From Halicephalobus mephisto (lineage: Eukaryota > Nematoda > Chromadorea > Rhabditida > Panagrolaimidae), in assembly GCA_009193035.1 (NCBI GenBank), contig SWDT01000140.1, positions 1 to 64,000 of the forward strand: DNA of 64,000 nt, read 5' to 3'. This document shows positions 13,501 to 23,781 of the stretch, piece after piece. The position numbers and the translations under genes are program-made. The first letter of the stretch is position 1, and each line of letters opens with the position of its first letter. The notes under the pieces are model-generated. The model was not told the DNA's origin. It searched no databases and saw only the letters and a program-made list of their open reading frames with translations.

Positions 13501-16500
13501 CTCCTACAGTATTCTAAAAATCTCCAGAATCTTCGACTGGATTCTAGTCTGTTTTAGAAATTCTACAAAATTCCGAAATGTTCCAAGTTCTTGCTAAATT
13601 CTGGAAAGTTCGAAAAATTTCCAAGAAATTTCTGAATATGTCAATTTTGCAACATTTTCGAAGGTTAATCTGCTGCTACCTTTTAATGGTTTCTGTAGGA
13701 TTATAGGAGCTTATATAAAATTCTAGATAATTCTAGATTTATTATTGGATTCTGGAAATTTCCAAGTTTTCAAAAATTTTTAAAGATTTTTAAAGATTTT
13801 CGAAAATTTCAGAATTTTTAAAGATTTTCGAAAATTTTTAGATTTTTAAAGATTTTCGAAAATTTTAGAATTTTTATTTTTCGATAGAGACCTTCATGGA
13901 ATTCTGAAAGTATCTGAAAATTCCCGACTTTGAGAATTCTTATTGTATTCTAGAATATTCTAAAAATTTCCAGATTTCTAAACATTATCGAAAATTTTTG
14001 AATTTTTATTTTATTAATTAACTTCCGTAGGATTCTGGAAAATTCCGGAAGTTCCTAGGAAATTTTGAAAATTCCTAAAGTTGCAGAATCTATTGGATTA
14101 TGGTAACTTCCAGAATCCTTCCCCAGAATTTCAATTTTTTAATTCGGTTTCACGTAAAATTGCAGTTGGTCGTGTTGACACCAAATTGACCTTTGACACG
14201 TCAAGATCGAATTTCTGGAAGTTTCCTAAGTGACTAATTTCCTCATTGTTTGTTTTGTATTTTTATAAATATTTATTCCAAAGTGCGTTTTTTATTAAAT
14301 TGAGCAAAAAATTGGATTTTATCCAGGAACTCCGGTCTTGTCTGGAAATCCCGAGGCCCAATTACGCCTGATTTCCCATGGCAGATTGCCACGTTTTTGC
14401 TGACGTCTTTTTCAGTTTTTTGATTGCAAGATTTCCGGATTTCAAAGCTATAAATTCCCCAAGATTTCTGGAAGTTTTACGGATGAATTAAAAATCAAAC
14501 CTCGGACAAGTGGTTGAGGAAATTGAATTTAAACATTTTTTATTTAAAAAAAATTTATTTTTTATTTAAAAAAATTACTTTTATTTAAAAAAAATTTATT
14601 TCTTATTTAAAAAAATTTATTTTTTATTTACAAAAATTTATTTTTTATTTTAAAATTTATTTTTTATTTAAAAAAAATTACTTTTATTTACAAAAATTTA
14701 TTTTTTATTTAAAAAAAATTTCTTTTATTTTAAAATTTATTTTTTATTTACAAAAATTTATTTTTTATTTAAAAATTTATTTCTAAAAATCAAAAACTAA
14801 ACTTTTAGGATTTTATATTTTTTAAAAATAAAATTATTTTTTTTAATTTCGATTTTAGAATTTTTTAAAAACAAAAAAATATTTTTTAAACTCCATTTTT
14901 AGAACTTTTTGAATATTTATGTTTTTTAAAAACTGAATGTTTAAATTTTTAGAATATTAAAAATTCTTTTTAAAAAAACCAAATTGAATTTTTAAATTTT
15001 TGTGATTTTCAGAAATAAAAAATTTTATTTTAAAAACATTTAATTTTTAAATTTAAAAAAAAAATTGAATTTTTAAATTTTAAAAAAAATATTTAATTTT
15101 AAAATTAGAAGAAATTTTAAAAAAATGATTTATAATTTTTTGGAAATTTAATTTGGCGTTTTTAGTAATCAAATAAATTTCGAATTTTTTGAAAAAAATT
15201 AGATTTTTAATTTCGGAAATTTTGTTTTTTACGGGATAATTTCCCACAGATTTTAAAAAATAAATAATTTGTAATTCAACACGTGAGAATTTTAATTTTT
15301 GTCGATACAAAAAAGGTTTATTTTTATATAATATCTTATTTGAACGAAATTTTTGATTTCTAAGGTCTTGTGACGAGCAACAATTCGTCCCGAGAAGAAA
15401 AAAAATTAATTTTAATGGTCTCGAAACGAAATTAATTTTTCGTGGTCCTAAAGCGAAAACTTCAAAAATTGAAACATTACCGTATTTTTCCATTTCTCAG
15501 ATCCCGGAACGAAATTATTTTTTAATTTTCGGTCCCGAAGAGAAAATTAATTTTATCTTTTTTGTTATTCAGGTCCTGAAGAGAAAGTTTATTTCATTTT
15601 TTCTGTTATCTAGGGTCCCGAAAAGAAAGTTTATTTCATTTTTTCCGTTATCTAGGGTCCCGAAGAGAAAGTTTATTTTATCTTTTTGTTATTCAGATCC
15701 CGAAAAGAAAATTAATTTCATTTTTTCTGTTATCTAGGGTCCCGAAGAGGAAGTTTATTTCATCTTTTCCGTTATCTAGGGTCCTGAAGAAAAAGTTTAT
15801 TTTATCTTTTTTGTCATTCAGATCCCGGAGAGAAAATTAATTTTATCTTTTCCGTTATCTAGGGTCCTGAAACGAATTTTTTCTCCGATCTCAATACAAA
15901 GCCTCATTTTATATTTCAAATTTTTATGAAATTTCCACCGTAATTTTTGAATTAATTCCTATCACGTACGAATAATTTAAAATTCAAATTCGAAAAACTG
16001 TAAACAAAAATTTTGTAAATGACGCGTTTTCCAAATTCGGTCCTCCATTGTTGTTACTTTTTTGCATTTTTGGAGGTTTTTTCTTGAGGAAAAGAAAGTT
16101 TCTGTTTTATTGGAGTCCATTGTCAATGGGGTATTTTCCACGAATGGACTAATGATGAGGTCAGCGGTCTGAGCTCGTTTCGAAAGTCTAGAATTTCAAG
16201 GAAAAACAAAATTTAGATTTTTTGCAAATTGAGAAGGTTTTTTAGGATCGGGTTTTGGTTCGTCGGAAAGGTTCAAAGAAGGAGGATTTAGTCATTATTT
16301 GAGGTTTAAAAAATAAGTTTAATACTACTTTTTGTGTGAAAATTTTGGACAAAAATTAGTCACTATCCATGTTTAACTTTATTGTGAAAATAAAAAGTTT
16401 TAAATAGTGTTTAAAATTATTAAAAATTATCAAAATTATACAGTATCCTGGTTATTTTTTTAAAAAGCTGGATAATGACTAATTTTCTTGATTTAGTTTT

Positions 16501-19500
16501 TTTCAGTCACTATCCAATTTTATCTTTAGTTGAAACTATCAGGATAGTGACTGAAAAAGCAACTGTGAAAATGGACACTATTCTGAAAGTATACATTGAA
16601 GGAGAAAATATCGGATAGTAACTTGAGTAAGCAAAAAGTGTAATTCTAAATCACTATCCACCGCTTCTACTCAAAAAAGTAAACATAGATAGTGACTAAA
16701 AAGTAATTTCTCATCAAGTTCAGTCACTATCCAAATTTATTTTTTGCAATAAAATCCCTTAGGATAGTGACTAAAAAATAATTTCTCATCAAGTTCAGTC
16801 ACTATCCAAATTTATTTTCTGCAATAAAATCCCCTAGGATAGTGACTAAAGTAATAATTTCTCATCAAGTTTAGTCACTATCCAAATTTATTTCTCTGAA
16901 GAAAATCTTTAGGATAGTGACTAAAATGATAATTTTTTACCAAGTTCAGTCATTGTTTAAATTTATTTTTGCAATAAAATTCCCCAAGATGATCGACTAA
17001 AAATAATTCCTTATTAATTTCAGTCACTATGAAAAATTGTTTTTTTTCAAAAAAATGTTTAAAATATTGAGCTAAAAAAGATTTATCTTAAAAAACATTA
17101 TTTTGACGGTTTCTATTGGATGAATCAATCATGAACAGTGACTATTTTTTACGATTTTGCCGTTCTTCTAAATCACTATCAATCTTTTTTTTATTTTTTG
17201 TTTTCCAACCATCTGTTTTTAATTTTACCGTAATCTCGGTCTTAACATATGTTAGATGGATTAATTTCTTTTTTCATGAACTTAGTGAACTTTTCAAGCC
17301 TGTTCATTTTTGGTTTTTTTTTTGATTTTCGGCTTGTCCATCTGGCTACAATTAAGCTTCTCAATGAAATCGCGTGACATCGCACTTGACAGCCGCTTTT
17401 CCGAACTTCCATGGCATTTCTTTCCTCAGGAAAAGTTAAATTCTAGTAATTTGAGCTTGTTAATTAAAGAAATGAACAATATTGCTCAACTTTGGTCCTG
17501 AGACGAAAATAGTTTTATTTTTTAAGTGTTATTTTCGGTGTTTTTCGGGTGATTTTCCGGACTTTTTACATCCATCAGATACAGTAAGACATAATCCTCA
17601 ATTTGAAAAATTTATTTAAAATTAATAAATTTAATTAAAATTACTAATTTTTAAAATTCATTTTTCTCATTCTCGCCAAAGTTGAGCAATTTCGGTTTTT
17701 GACGAGAAATTAAGAAATTATTTTTTCAAGATTTTTAAATTAATTTTGTTTTTTAGGTATCACTTTCCTCAGCAGACGACCCTTCGGCTTCAACATTGCT
17801 TCTGGCTGTTGAAGAACTTCGGGAACAACTGGAAAAACCGTATTTCCTTGCAGTTCCTCAGAGAGAGTGTTCTAGTTCCTCGGACGAAAACCAGATGAGC
17901 GAGGGATCTGCGACGGCCCTTGCCTTAGGGATGGCTGCGGCGGCGGCGAGTTCGAGTTCTGAGAAATCTTCTCCCAACGTCTTGACCTCCATGAAGACTG
18001 TGGATTTTTCTGGATTAGATGACGCTGTTTCTGGCGAAAATGCCATTACAGTAACCCCTAGAAGAGCTACCACCGATGTCGAGAGAAGAAGACAATCCTT
18101 GGCTCAACGAAGACAGTCCAACGTCCAGTTAGTCCAATCAGTCTCCGGCAGACGGACTTCGACCACCCTTATCCCCCTGACGATGGCCCAGATCCACTTA
18201 GTGAGATCCCTCTGGAAGCAGATTTACGTTTCCAAAGGCCCTACAGTAATCGGCCAAACGATTATTCATAGATTATTCTTCAAGTTGCCAAAAACGAAAG
18301 AACAGTTTCGAAAATGTCCGTTGCCGAGAAACTTCCCGAATCACGACAGCTTCGCGAAGGCCCATGCAAAGGCCATGGGGGAGATGATCGACAGAGTGGT
18401 CGAGGAGCTGGATAATCTGGAATCCATTGCGGGTCAACTGGAAAGAGTCGGAAGGATCCATGCCAGAGTCATGCGTGGAGAGTTGTCAAGTAAGTTTTAA
18501 AAAAACCAGTGTTCCGTATTATCAAAGTTGGAACTCAGGGTTGAAAGCCGAAATTTGGATTTTTTGTGTTGAGAAACATTTTCGAATTTTCCTATTTCAG
18601 AAATCTGTTTCATCTAAATTGATAGCTGAAAATTAGCTAGATTTCCCTAATCCAAATACGACTCATAAGTTTTTTTTAACACCAAAAATCCAAATTCCGA
18701 CCTTGAATCCTGGGTTCCAACTTTAATAATACATACAGAAAATAGGTATATGGCGTACAATGTTTGGATACATTAAAACAGTTCTGATTTATCAGATACA
18801 TAATATTCAATGTACCAATATAGTAAGTGCAATATCAATGTATTATATTCAATATATATATACATTAAAATAGTTCTGATATACCAAATATATTAAGCTG
18901 ATATTGATGCATTGTATTTAATTTAGCAGTGAATTGAGTATAATGTATCCGATATATCAGAACTATTTCAATGTACCTTTTTTGTGTGTATGGAGCACAA
19001 ATTATGAATTCTGAAAATAATTTTCAAATAATATTTAATAATAGATAATTTTTGGTAAAATTACAAATTAGACAAAGAGTTGACTTCTGATGTCTTACTG
19101 TAGCCTATTTCACCGTACTGTAATTAGTAATTTTTTATTCAATTTTCTAATTTTTATTATTTTTTATATTAAAAAGTGATTTAAAATTTTTATATTTTAT
19201 TAGAAATATGTGAAATTTTTAGTTTTTTGTATTTTATTAAAAATAATTAAAAATTTAAGTTTACTTTTTTATTTATTTTTGTATTTTAGGCAAACTCTGG
19301 AATTCCGTCGCGGAGACCTTCATTGACTGTACCCTCGAATGGGGTGACAAACGATGCAGAAGCGAGACTGTGAGGAAGGCCTGGGCTTTGATCGTGGCCT
19401 TCATCATCGAGAGGGTGAAGACAGGACATCTCGAAGAGGTTTGTTTTTGTCTTTTTGGATTCAATTGGATTTTTATTAAAATAATGAACATTTGAATTTT

Positions 19501-20161
19501 TTCGAATTTCAGATGTGAAATTTCGCAAAACTATTTAATTTTAATGAATTTTTAAAAAAGCCGAAAATGGTATTTAGAAGTTTTAAAAATAACAAAAAAT
19601 AGACACTATTCTGATCGTTTTTGTTTTTGTAAAAAAAGTTGGATAGTGACTGGTTTCTGTGATTTGTGGTCTTCTGTAGTCACTGTCCATCTTCATTTTT
19701 GAAGGGAACTGAAATGGATAGCGACTCAAATAAATATTTATCGCATGATTTAGACACTATCCAACTCTTAGTAAAAATTCGGATAGTGACTAAGGTAGAC
19801 GATGAATTGTTCCTTTTCAGTCACTATCCAAATTTGCTTTGATCTATAGATGGAAATCGATCTTGGATAGTGACTGCAAAAGAAGAAGTCGTCATCTACC
19901 GTAATCACTATCCAAATTTGCCTCTATTGGTAGAAATCAATCTTGGATAGTGACTGCAAAAGTTGGTGAATTATTTTCCCAGTCACTATCCAACTTTATC
20001 TTTTTATTGAAAGTAGTTTTGATAGTGACTGAAATTTCAAAAATAGTATCTTACTCTTGGATTAGTTTTGGGATTTTCAGAGGAAACAAATGTTATCAAT
20101 GCGATCGACGATAGCTGCCTTGGAAAGGACGGAACTCACGAACTCTATGCAAGTGAGCTGA
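4527..20161 (+). CDS. Globin with long N-terminal extension
   Basis: My model joins 4527-4835, 6474-6800, 11123-11185, 17757-18489, 19290-19438 and 20081-20161 (about 553 aa). All internal phases agree, and the first four exons join in phase 0. The last 180 residues or so are a globin: LTMAQIHLVRSLWKQIY is helix A/B, KEQFRKCP holds the CD-corner Phe, AKAHAKAM holds the likely distal His (E7) and VGRIHARVM the proximal His (F8). The first 370 residues are low-complexity, acidic and Ser-rich (SSSSDENQMSEGS) and begin MGIS, which could be myristoylated, though position 6 is Val rather than Ser/Thr. Nematodes have many globins, some with such extensions, that act as redox or oxygen sensors. The 21-codon exon at 11123 is less certain than the others. 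The introns are very long, up to about 6.6 kb (11186-17756), and contain a mariner, a tRNA gene, MITEs and tandem repeats. The first two exons could in principle be a separate gene, but the phase agreement argues against this. Confidence 0.75.
5190..5310 (+). repeat. Dispersed repeat copy (GGATACTGTAG family)
   Basis: The core AGATAGTCTGGGTATCA followed by AGGATACTGTAGAACATGA matches the copies near 3.3, 7.6, 27.1, 27.2 and 49.2 kb. It lies in intron 1 of the globin gene. Confidence 0.6.
5877..6410 (+). repeat. 153-bp tandem repeat, about 3.4 copies
   Basis: The anchor AGTAGTCACTAT and its variants begin at 5881, 6034, 6187 and 6340, exactly 153 bp apart. Each unit contains both orientations of the AGTCACTATCC / GGATAGTG word that recurs elsewhere in the window. 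It lies in intron 1 of the globin gene, just upstream of the exon at 6474. Confidence 0.9.
6924..6995 (-). tRNA. tRNA-His (GTG)
   Basis: The minus strand folds into a full 72-nt cloverleaf: acceptor GCCGACA pairs perfectly with TGTCGGC, the anticodon stem CCACG/CGTGG encloses the loop TTGTGGC (anticodon GTG, His), and the T arm is CTCGGTTCGATTCCGAG. Box A (TAGTTTAACGG) and box B (GGTTCGATTCC) are intact, with discriminator base A. It lies antisense inside an intron of the globin gene; the downstream minus strand has no clear T-run terminator close by. Confidence 0.93.
7340..7512 (+). repeat. A+T-rich tandem repeat (attataattttgaaaaataaaa)
   Basis: About six copies of a unit of roughly 28 bp, aaaaaaattataattttgaa with small variations, lie in a row in the globin intron. 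Confidence 0.8.
7520..7640 (-). repeat. Dispersed repeat copy (GGATACTGTAG family)
   Basis: CTCTACAGTATCCCACATTC followed by GATACCCAGACTATCTCTTT is the inverse of the family core seen at 5.2 kb. Confidence 0.6.
8501..9750 (-). mobile_element. Mariner-type DNA transposon, inactive
   Basis: The element is bounded by inverted repeats GGGTGTCACAAAAAAACATG / CATGTTTTTTTGTGACACCC, each next to a TA (8499-8500 and 9751-9752), as expected for Tc1/mariner target duplication. Minus-strand fragments encode the N-terminal helix-turn-helix part (9324-9572) and the catalytic part (8613-9158). It lies in the globin intron between the exons at 6474 and 11123, antisense to the gene. Confidence 0.92.
8613..9572 (-). 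pseudogene. Mariner transposase, broken
   Basis: The N-terminal piece (9324-9572) has the HTH pattern ARQSANEICEVEGQGTVS and AQSWFKRFREGD. The C-terminal piece (8613-9158) has the catalytic triad context CDESWIYW, LLQDNAKAH and SPSDYHLF, the mariner D,D34D arrangement. Between them (9160-9323) the recognisable homology (LIPHDLTDEQVEARLTL) is in another frame and stops separate the pieces, so there is no continuous transposase. The copy is recognisable along its whole length, so insertion is probably not very old. Confidence 0.9.
12410..12700 (+). repeat. A+T-rich tandem repeat (aatatttaaaatttgttttt)
   Basis: Units of about 35 bp built from ttttcaatatttaaaatttg and ttttaaaaatat are repeated about seven times in the globin intron. 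I see no coding content. Confidence 0.8.
13190..13485 (+). repeat. About 130-bp tandem duplication in globin intron
   Basis: GCAATGCTCCGAAATTTC recurs near 13195, 13326 and (as GGAATGCTCC) 13456, and the intervening sequence, including TTAGGAACTTCTATGATG, is repeated almost unchanged. Related aattctggaa words continue to about 14110. Confidence 0.8.
14525..14790 (+). repeat. A/T-only tandem array (tttatttaaaaaaattta)
   Basis: Repeats of tttttatttaaaaaaattta-like units of 24-30 bp run through the stretch, which has almost no G or C. Confidence 0.8.
15490..15880 (+). repeat. About 42-bp minisatellite with repeated acceptor-like ends
   Basis: About nine units of the form GGTCCCGAAGAGAAAGTTTA followed by TTTCATTTTTTCTGTTATCTAG are arrayed head to tail. 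Each unit ends in a T-rich tract plus TTATCTAG or TTATTCAG, i.e. the shape of a nematode 3' splice site, followed by a purine-rich GAAGAGAAAG. It is in the long globin intron, about 1.9 kb before the next exon. Confidence 0.85.
16345..17060 (+). repeat. 75-bp tandem array of alternating AGTCACTATCC / GGATAGTGACT
   Basis: AGTCACTATCC starts at 16722, 16797 and 16873, and a decayed copy at 16948, a 75-76 bp period. Between successive copies lies the inverse word GGATAGTGACT, so each unit could fold into a hairpin. The upstream part (16345-16700) has the same words without a strict period. Confidence 0.9.
17482..17690 (+). mobile_element. MITE with 15-bp perfect terminal inverted repeats (copy 1)
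   Basis: ATTGCTCAACTTTGG at 17482-17496 is matched by its exact inverse CCAAAGTTGAGCAAT at 17676-17690. The 209-bp body has no coding capacity and is nearly the same as the element at 20927-21136. This pattern is that of a miniature inverted-repeat transposable element. It sits about 70 bp upstream of a globin exon. Confidence 0.85.
18517..18731 (+). mobile_element. 215-bp MITE with long terminal inverted repeats (copy 1)
   Basis: The left end TATTATCAAAGTTGGAACTC and right end GTTCCAACTTTAATAATA are inverse, and the similarity continues inward for about 50 bp. A copy of the same 215-bp length lies in inverse orientation at 26305-26519. No protein is encoded. It lies in the globin intron right after the donor at 18489. 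Confidence 0.88.
18740..18995 (+). repeat. Repeat with ends GATACATTAAAA / TTTCAATGTACC
   Basis: The ends (GGATACATTAAAACAGTTCT and AGAACTATTTCAATGTACC) are inverse of each other, and the words ATACATTAAAATAGTTCTGA and TGATATACCA recur inside. Shorter relatives are at 43043-43148 and in the copied segment at about 55397-55510. Confidence 0.6.
19600..20045 (+). repeat. Cluster of AGTCACTATCC / GGATAGTGACT words
   Basis: At least nine alternating forward and inverse copies occur in 440 bp in the last globin intron, for example near 19640, 19753, 19785, 19818, 19863, 19905 and 19980. They belong to the same family as the arrays at 5.9-6.4, 16.3-17.1 and 40.6-40.9 kb. Confidence 0.85.
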
Positions 20162-20445
20162 TCCCCTCATCCTCTACGAATCCACGCAAGCGGATCTTTT
20201 GTGTCATGAACTTGTTTCTTTCTCCCTAAATCTTCATAAAATCATAAATACAAATATTTTTTCTGGATACTCATCTCCGGTTTTTAAAGAAACGTAAATC
20301 GACTCATTCATTTTTGAATTTCTCTGGCGAAAATGAATCAAAACTGGACGTCATTGGATTCCGTTGCAAAACCACAAAAACTGACCCAAATGACTGGTTA
20401 TGAAAGTATAAATAAAAGAATTTCGAAATTCATTAATTTTAAAAA

Positions 20446-23400
20446 ATGAAGAAAATTAAATTTTTAATTTTAATTTTTCATTTGGGATACTGTAACGGAA
20501 TTGAATTGTCGTTGGGGAATTCGATTGTTGGAGACCCTATTGTGGAGTGTGGGACGGATTCCATTCTGGTGGGCTTCAGAACAGAGAAGACATTCAACGG
20601 GAGACTGTACGTCGAGGGAGAATCCGACAAGCCCGGCTGTTCTAAACATCCGACGGGAAACGGACCAGTTGTTGATTTTAGGTAAATATTTTAAATTTAA
20701 AAATTGTGAAAATTTTGAATTTAAAAATCGTGAATATTTTAAATTTAAAAATTGTGAATATTTTAAATTTAAAAATTGTGAAAATTTTGAATTTAAAAAT
20801 TGTGAATATTTTAAATTTAAAAATCATGAAAATTTTGAATTTAAAAATTGTGAATATTTTGAACTTAAAAATTGTGAAAATTTTAAATTTAAAAATCGTG
20901 AAAATTTTAATATCAAAAAGAACAATATTGTTCGATTTTGGTCTTGAGACGAAAATAGTTTTATTTTTTAGGTGTTATTTTCGGTGTTTTTTGGGTGATT
21001 TTCCGGACTTTTTACATCCATCAGATACAGTAAGACATAATCCTCAATTTGAAAAATTTATTTAAAATTAATAAATTTAATTAAAATTACCTATTTTTAT
21101 AATTCATTTTTCTCATCCTCGCCAAAGTTGAGCAATTTGATTTATTTTTTCACAATTGTCAAAAAATCAATTTTCTAAAAAAAACAATTTGAATTTGTAA
21201 TAATGTTAGATCGTTGTTGGGGAATCCGGATCCGCGTGTAGATACAAATATATGGAAATAACTTTATTGGGGCCTCAAGCACGAGATAAAACACAACTCT
21301 AGCACAATTATTACGCAATCTCCAAATTGCCGCCAAAAAGAAATCTTACAAATTTCGTCGGTCCTCAGGGTATTTCCCTTCGGGACCAATGCGGTGTGGC
21401 TTGGGCTCAAATAGATCGTGCACAATCCAACAAATAATTTTTTGGAAGAAATAAAAACTCAAATTCTTGTTCAACAGTAATTTTTAAATTTTCGTTTCGA
21501 GATCTGCAACTTAATAAAACTCTATTACCGTAATCTGGAGGTTCTTTTTTTGAATTTTTTCGGACTCTAAAATGACTTATCCGGAATTGGAGATGGATAC
21601 TGTAAAAAATCAAAGTTTTTTCTTTTCAGAATCCGCTTTGGTGACTGCAACATGCGGCGACAGCGAACCCTCAGTCCCCGAGGGGTTTCGTTCAGTCTTA
21701 CGGTAGTTGCTAGTTTCCATCCTCTTTTCGTGACGGGACTCGACAGAGCCTTCCACATCAGATGCTTCTTCACCGAAGCCGTCAAAGCAGTGGAATCGAA
21801 CATCGACGTGGCGAAGATGACCACTCAGCTCGTCGAACGGCAGTTTGTTCTTCCACAATGCAATTACCAGTTGAGAAATGGGTTCAACGGACCTCCTTTG
21901 AGATTCGCGAGTGTTGGGGATTCCGTGACCCATGTCTGGCAATGTGACGAGTTGGCCGGGCTCGTTTACGGTATTTTGATTCATTCTTGTTTCGTGGACG
22001 ACGGACACGGAAACAAATTCGTTCTTCTGGACGACAGAGGATGTGCTGTCGATGCTTTCCTCCTGGGGAATCTACAGTATGACTCCCACGCCATTGGAGC
22101 CCATGTGGATTCTCACGTGTTCAAGTACGCAGACAGAGTTCAGTTATTTTTCACCTGCACGGTCCAACTGTGCTTCAAAGACGACGGAGGATGTGAAGGG
22201 ATTACGGTAATTTCCATATTTTGTAACTCCAGAAACCACTCTTTGTGTGTTTATCGAGTTCTCAGATACAGTATTTCCACAAAGTTGTTTATCAAGAATT
22301 TTGACTTTTTCTAAATTTTTAAATTTCGAAAATTCTAAAAATCGAAAAAAATTATTTATTTTTAAATTTCAAAAAGTCGAAAAATACTGTAAGAGGAACT
22401 TTTATTAATTGATTTTTCCTTTAATTTTAACGCGATAAAAAACGTTGGAAAAATTTTATTTTTACTTTTATTTCACAAAATTCAAAATATTCTAAAAAAG
22501 ATTATTTTTTAATCAATTTTTTCCTAAACTACAGTATACTAAAAAAAACTTACTTTTAAGTTCCAAAAATTCAAAATATTCTAAAAAGATTATGTTAATC
22601 AATTTTTTCCTAAACTACAGTATACTAAAAAGTTTATTTTTAAGTTTCAAAAATTCAAAATATTCTAAAAAGATTATGTTAATCAATTTTTTCCTAACCT
22701 ACAGTATACTAAAAGATTTATTTTTAAGTTTCACAAAACCGAAAACTACTGTATAAAGTACCTCAGGCTGTTTTCCTGTTCTTCGAGAAATTTCTCTGAG
22801 TATATGTTAATTTTCAAATTTTTACTAATTTCTAAAAGATTTTTTATAATCAATAATTAGTGTATTTTTATTTGACTTTTCAAGTACATAAGTTTAAGAT
22901 TTTAATTTTGGTTCTATTTTTAGAAAATTCCTCTTAAACCCTTTCGATCGGTTAATTACGGATGATTCTCTCTTGACCTTGGATGACCTTTATAAAACGC
23001 AAAATTCGGTTTTTCAGCCTCCCCGTTGCGGTCCCCACGACTCCGCCGTTGCTCCGGGACTCCGACCTCCGCCCCCTGTCTTCCCTTTATGGCCAGATGA
23101 CTTCCAGAAGCCTTCCGAAGACCAGGAAACGCTCTCCAACGGACGACTTCCGGATTTTGTCGAAACCAAATTTCCGGAAGAAAGATATTCGGAAAAATCC
23201 GATCCTTCGAAAAATGAAGACTTCTTTGGTCCCATCAGGACTGGACATCCTCGGGCGTTTTCTATCGGAAGAAAAGAAGCCTCTAGAAATCCCTTTGGAG
23301 CTGCTGGATTCGAGATCTCTCCATTCGGAAGTCCCTTCAAGGACAGTCCTCTCGCTAATGAAACAGATACAGAATTAGAAAATTCAGAATCACTAGTTGA

Positions 23401-23781
23401 CGCAATCCGGAATCTCACCGATATTAACACTGATCCAAAAACGAAAAGAAAAAACAGAGCGACAAAACAGATGGAATCCGACGTCACCGTTGAGTTGACC
23501 GTCATGCCGATCGAGAATGGTAAAAATTTCAATGTTTTTCTTTTTTAATTTTTTCCCAACTATGATTTCATATATCAATTTCAAGCAAAATTTTCTTTTC
23601 AGAATCGCCTCCCACTAATGGAGTAGAAACTTCACGGATTTCACCGAGAAAACACTGTTTCTCAATCTCAACGTTAGTGATCCTTATGTTTGGAAGTTTG
23701 GCTTCAATGTTCCTAAGTTCCGTAATCACTGCTTTAATCGTTGGAAACAGGTGCTGGCAGAGAACAAAAGAATTGTGTTAA
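20446..23781 (+). CDS. ZP-domain cuticlin-like membrane protein
   Basis: Exons 20446-20681, 21630-22206, 23018-23519 and 23603-23781 keep phase and give 497 residues. A signal peptide (MKKIKFLILIFHLGYCNG) is followed by a zona pellucida domain with nematode cuticlin hallmarks: VVASFHPLFVTGLDRAF, the IHSCFVDDG motif, DDRGCAVDAFLLGNLQYD, HVFKYADRVQLFFTC and the exon-spanning CEGITPPRC. After the ZP domain come a Pro-rich stretch, a basic RKNR site that could be cut by a furin-like protease, one transmembrane segment (STLVILMFGSLASMFLSSVI) and a short tail. Such proteins polymerise in the cuticle or apical matrix after cleavage from the epidermal membrane. Intron 1 carries a minisatellite, a MITE and a solo LTR. 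I cannot assign the cutl number. Confidence 0.9.
20690..20915 (+). repeat. About 24-bp tandem repeat in cuticlin intron 1
   Basis: Around nine units of attttgaatttaaaaattgt with a/g alternation follow the donor directly. All three frames stay open across it, producing long false reading frames. Confidence 0.85.
20927..21136 (+). mobile_element. MITE with ATTGCTCAACTTTGG ends (copy 2)
   Basis: This is the second copy of the 209-bp element at 17482; the right end CCAAAGTTGAGCAAT is intact, and the left end has changed to ATTGTTCGATTTTGG. The inner part (TTTACATCCATCAGATACAG) is practically identical. Confidence 0.85.
21204..21432 (-). mobile_element. Solo LTR with 5-bp target duplication
   Basis: The 229-bp block begins TGTTAGATC and ends ATCCAACA, and is flanked on both sides by AATAA (21199-21203 and 21433-21437). 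On the minus strand it carries the poly(A) signal CAATAAAG, so the LTR is read leftwards. Its composition is clearly less A+T-rich than the intron around it. TG...CA ends, 5-bp duplication and size fit a solo LTR of a Ty3 or BEL/Pao type retrotransposon; no internal domain is present. Confidence 0.85.
22480..22735 (+). repeat. 84-bp tandem repeat in cuticlin intron 2
   Basis: Three units around TTCAAAATATTCTAAAAAGA and CCTAAACTACAGTATACTAA occur at 84-bp spacing. There is no coding signal. Confidence 0.8.

Noticed and set aside
15080..15493. Minus-strand open frame of 137 codons
   Set aside because: Its translation is Lys/Phe/Ile/Asn-rich, as expected from A+T-rich intron DNA. No splice context or homology.
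16700..16960. Regularly spaced repeats resembling a CRISPR array
   Set aside because: The intervening sequences are also repeated, the host is a eukaryote with spliced genes, and the array lies in an intron. It is a tandem repeat.
20501..21065. Open frames of 148 and 119 codons with repeated KFKNCEN or LNLKIVN
   Set aside because: They read through the 24-bp minisatellite in cuticlin intron 1, whose unit length is a multiple of three.
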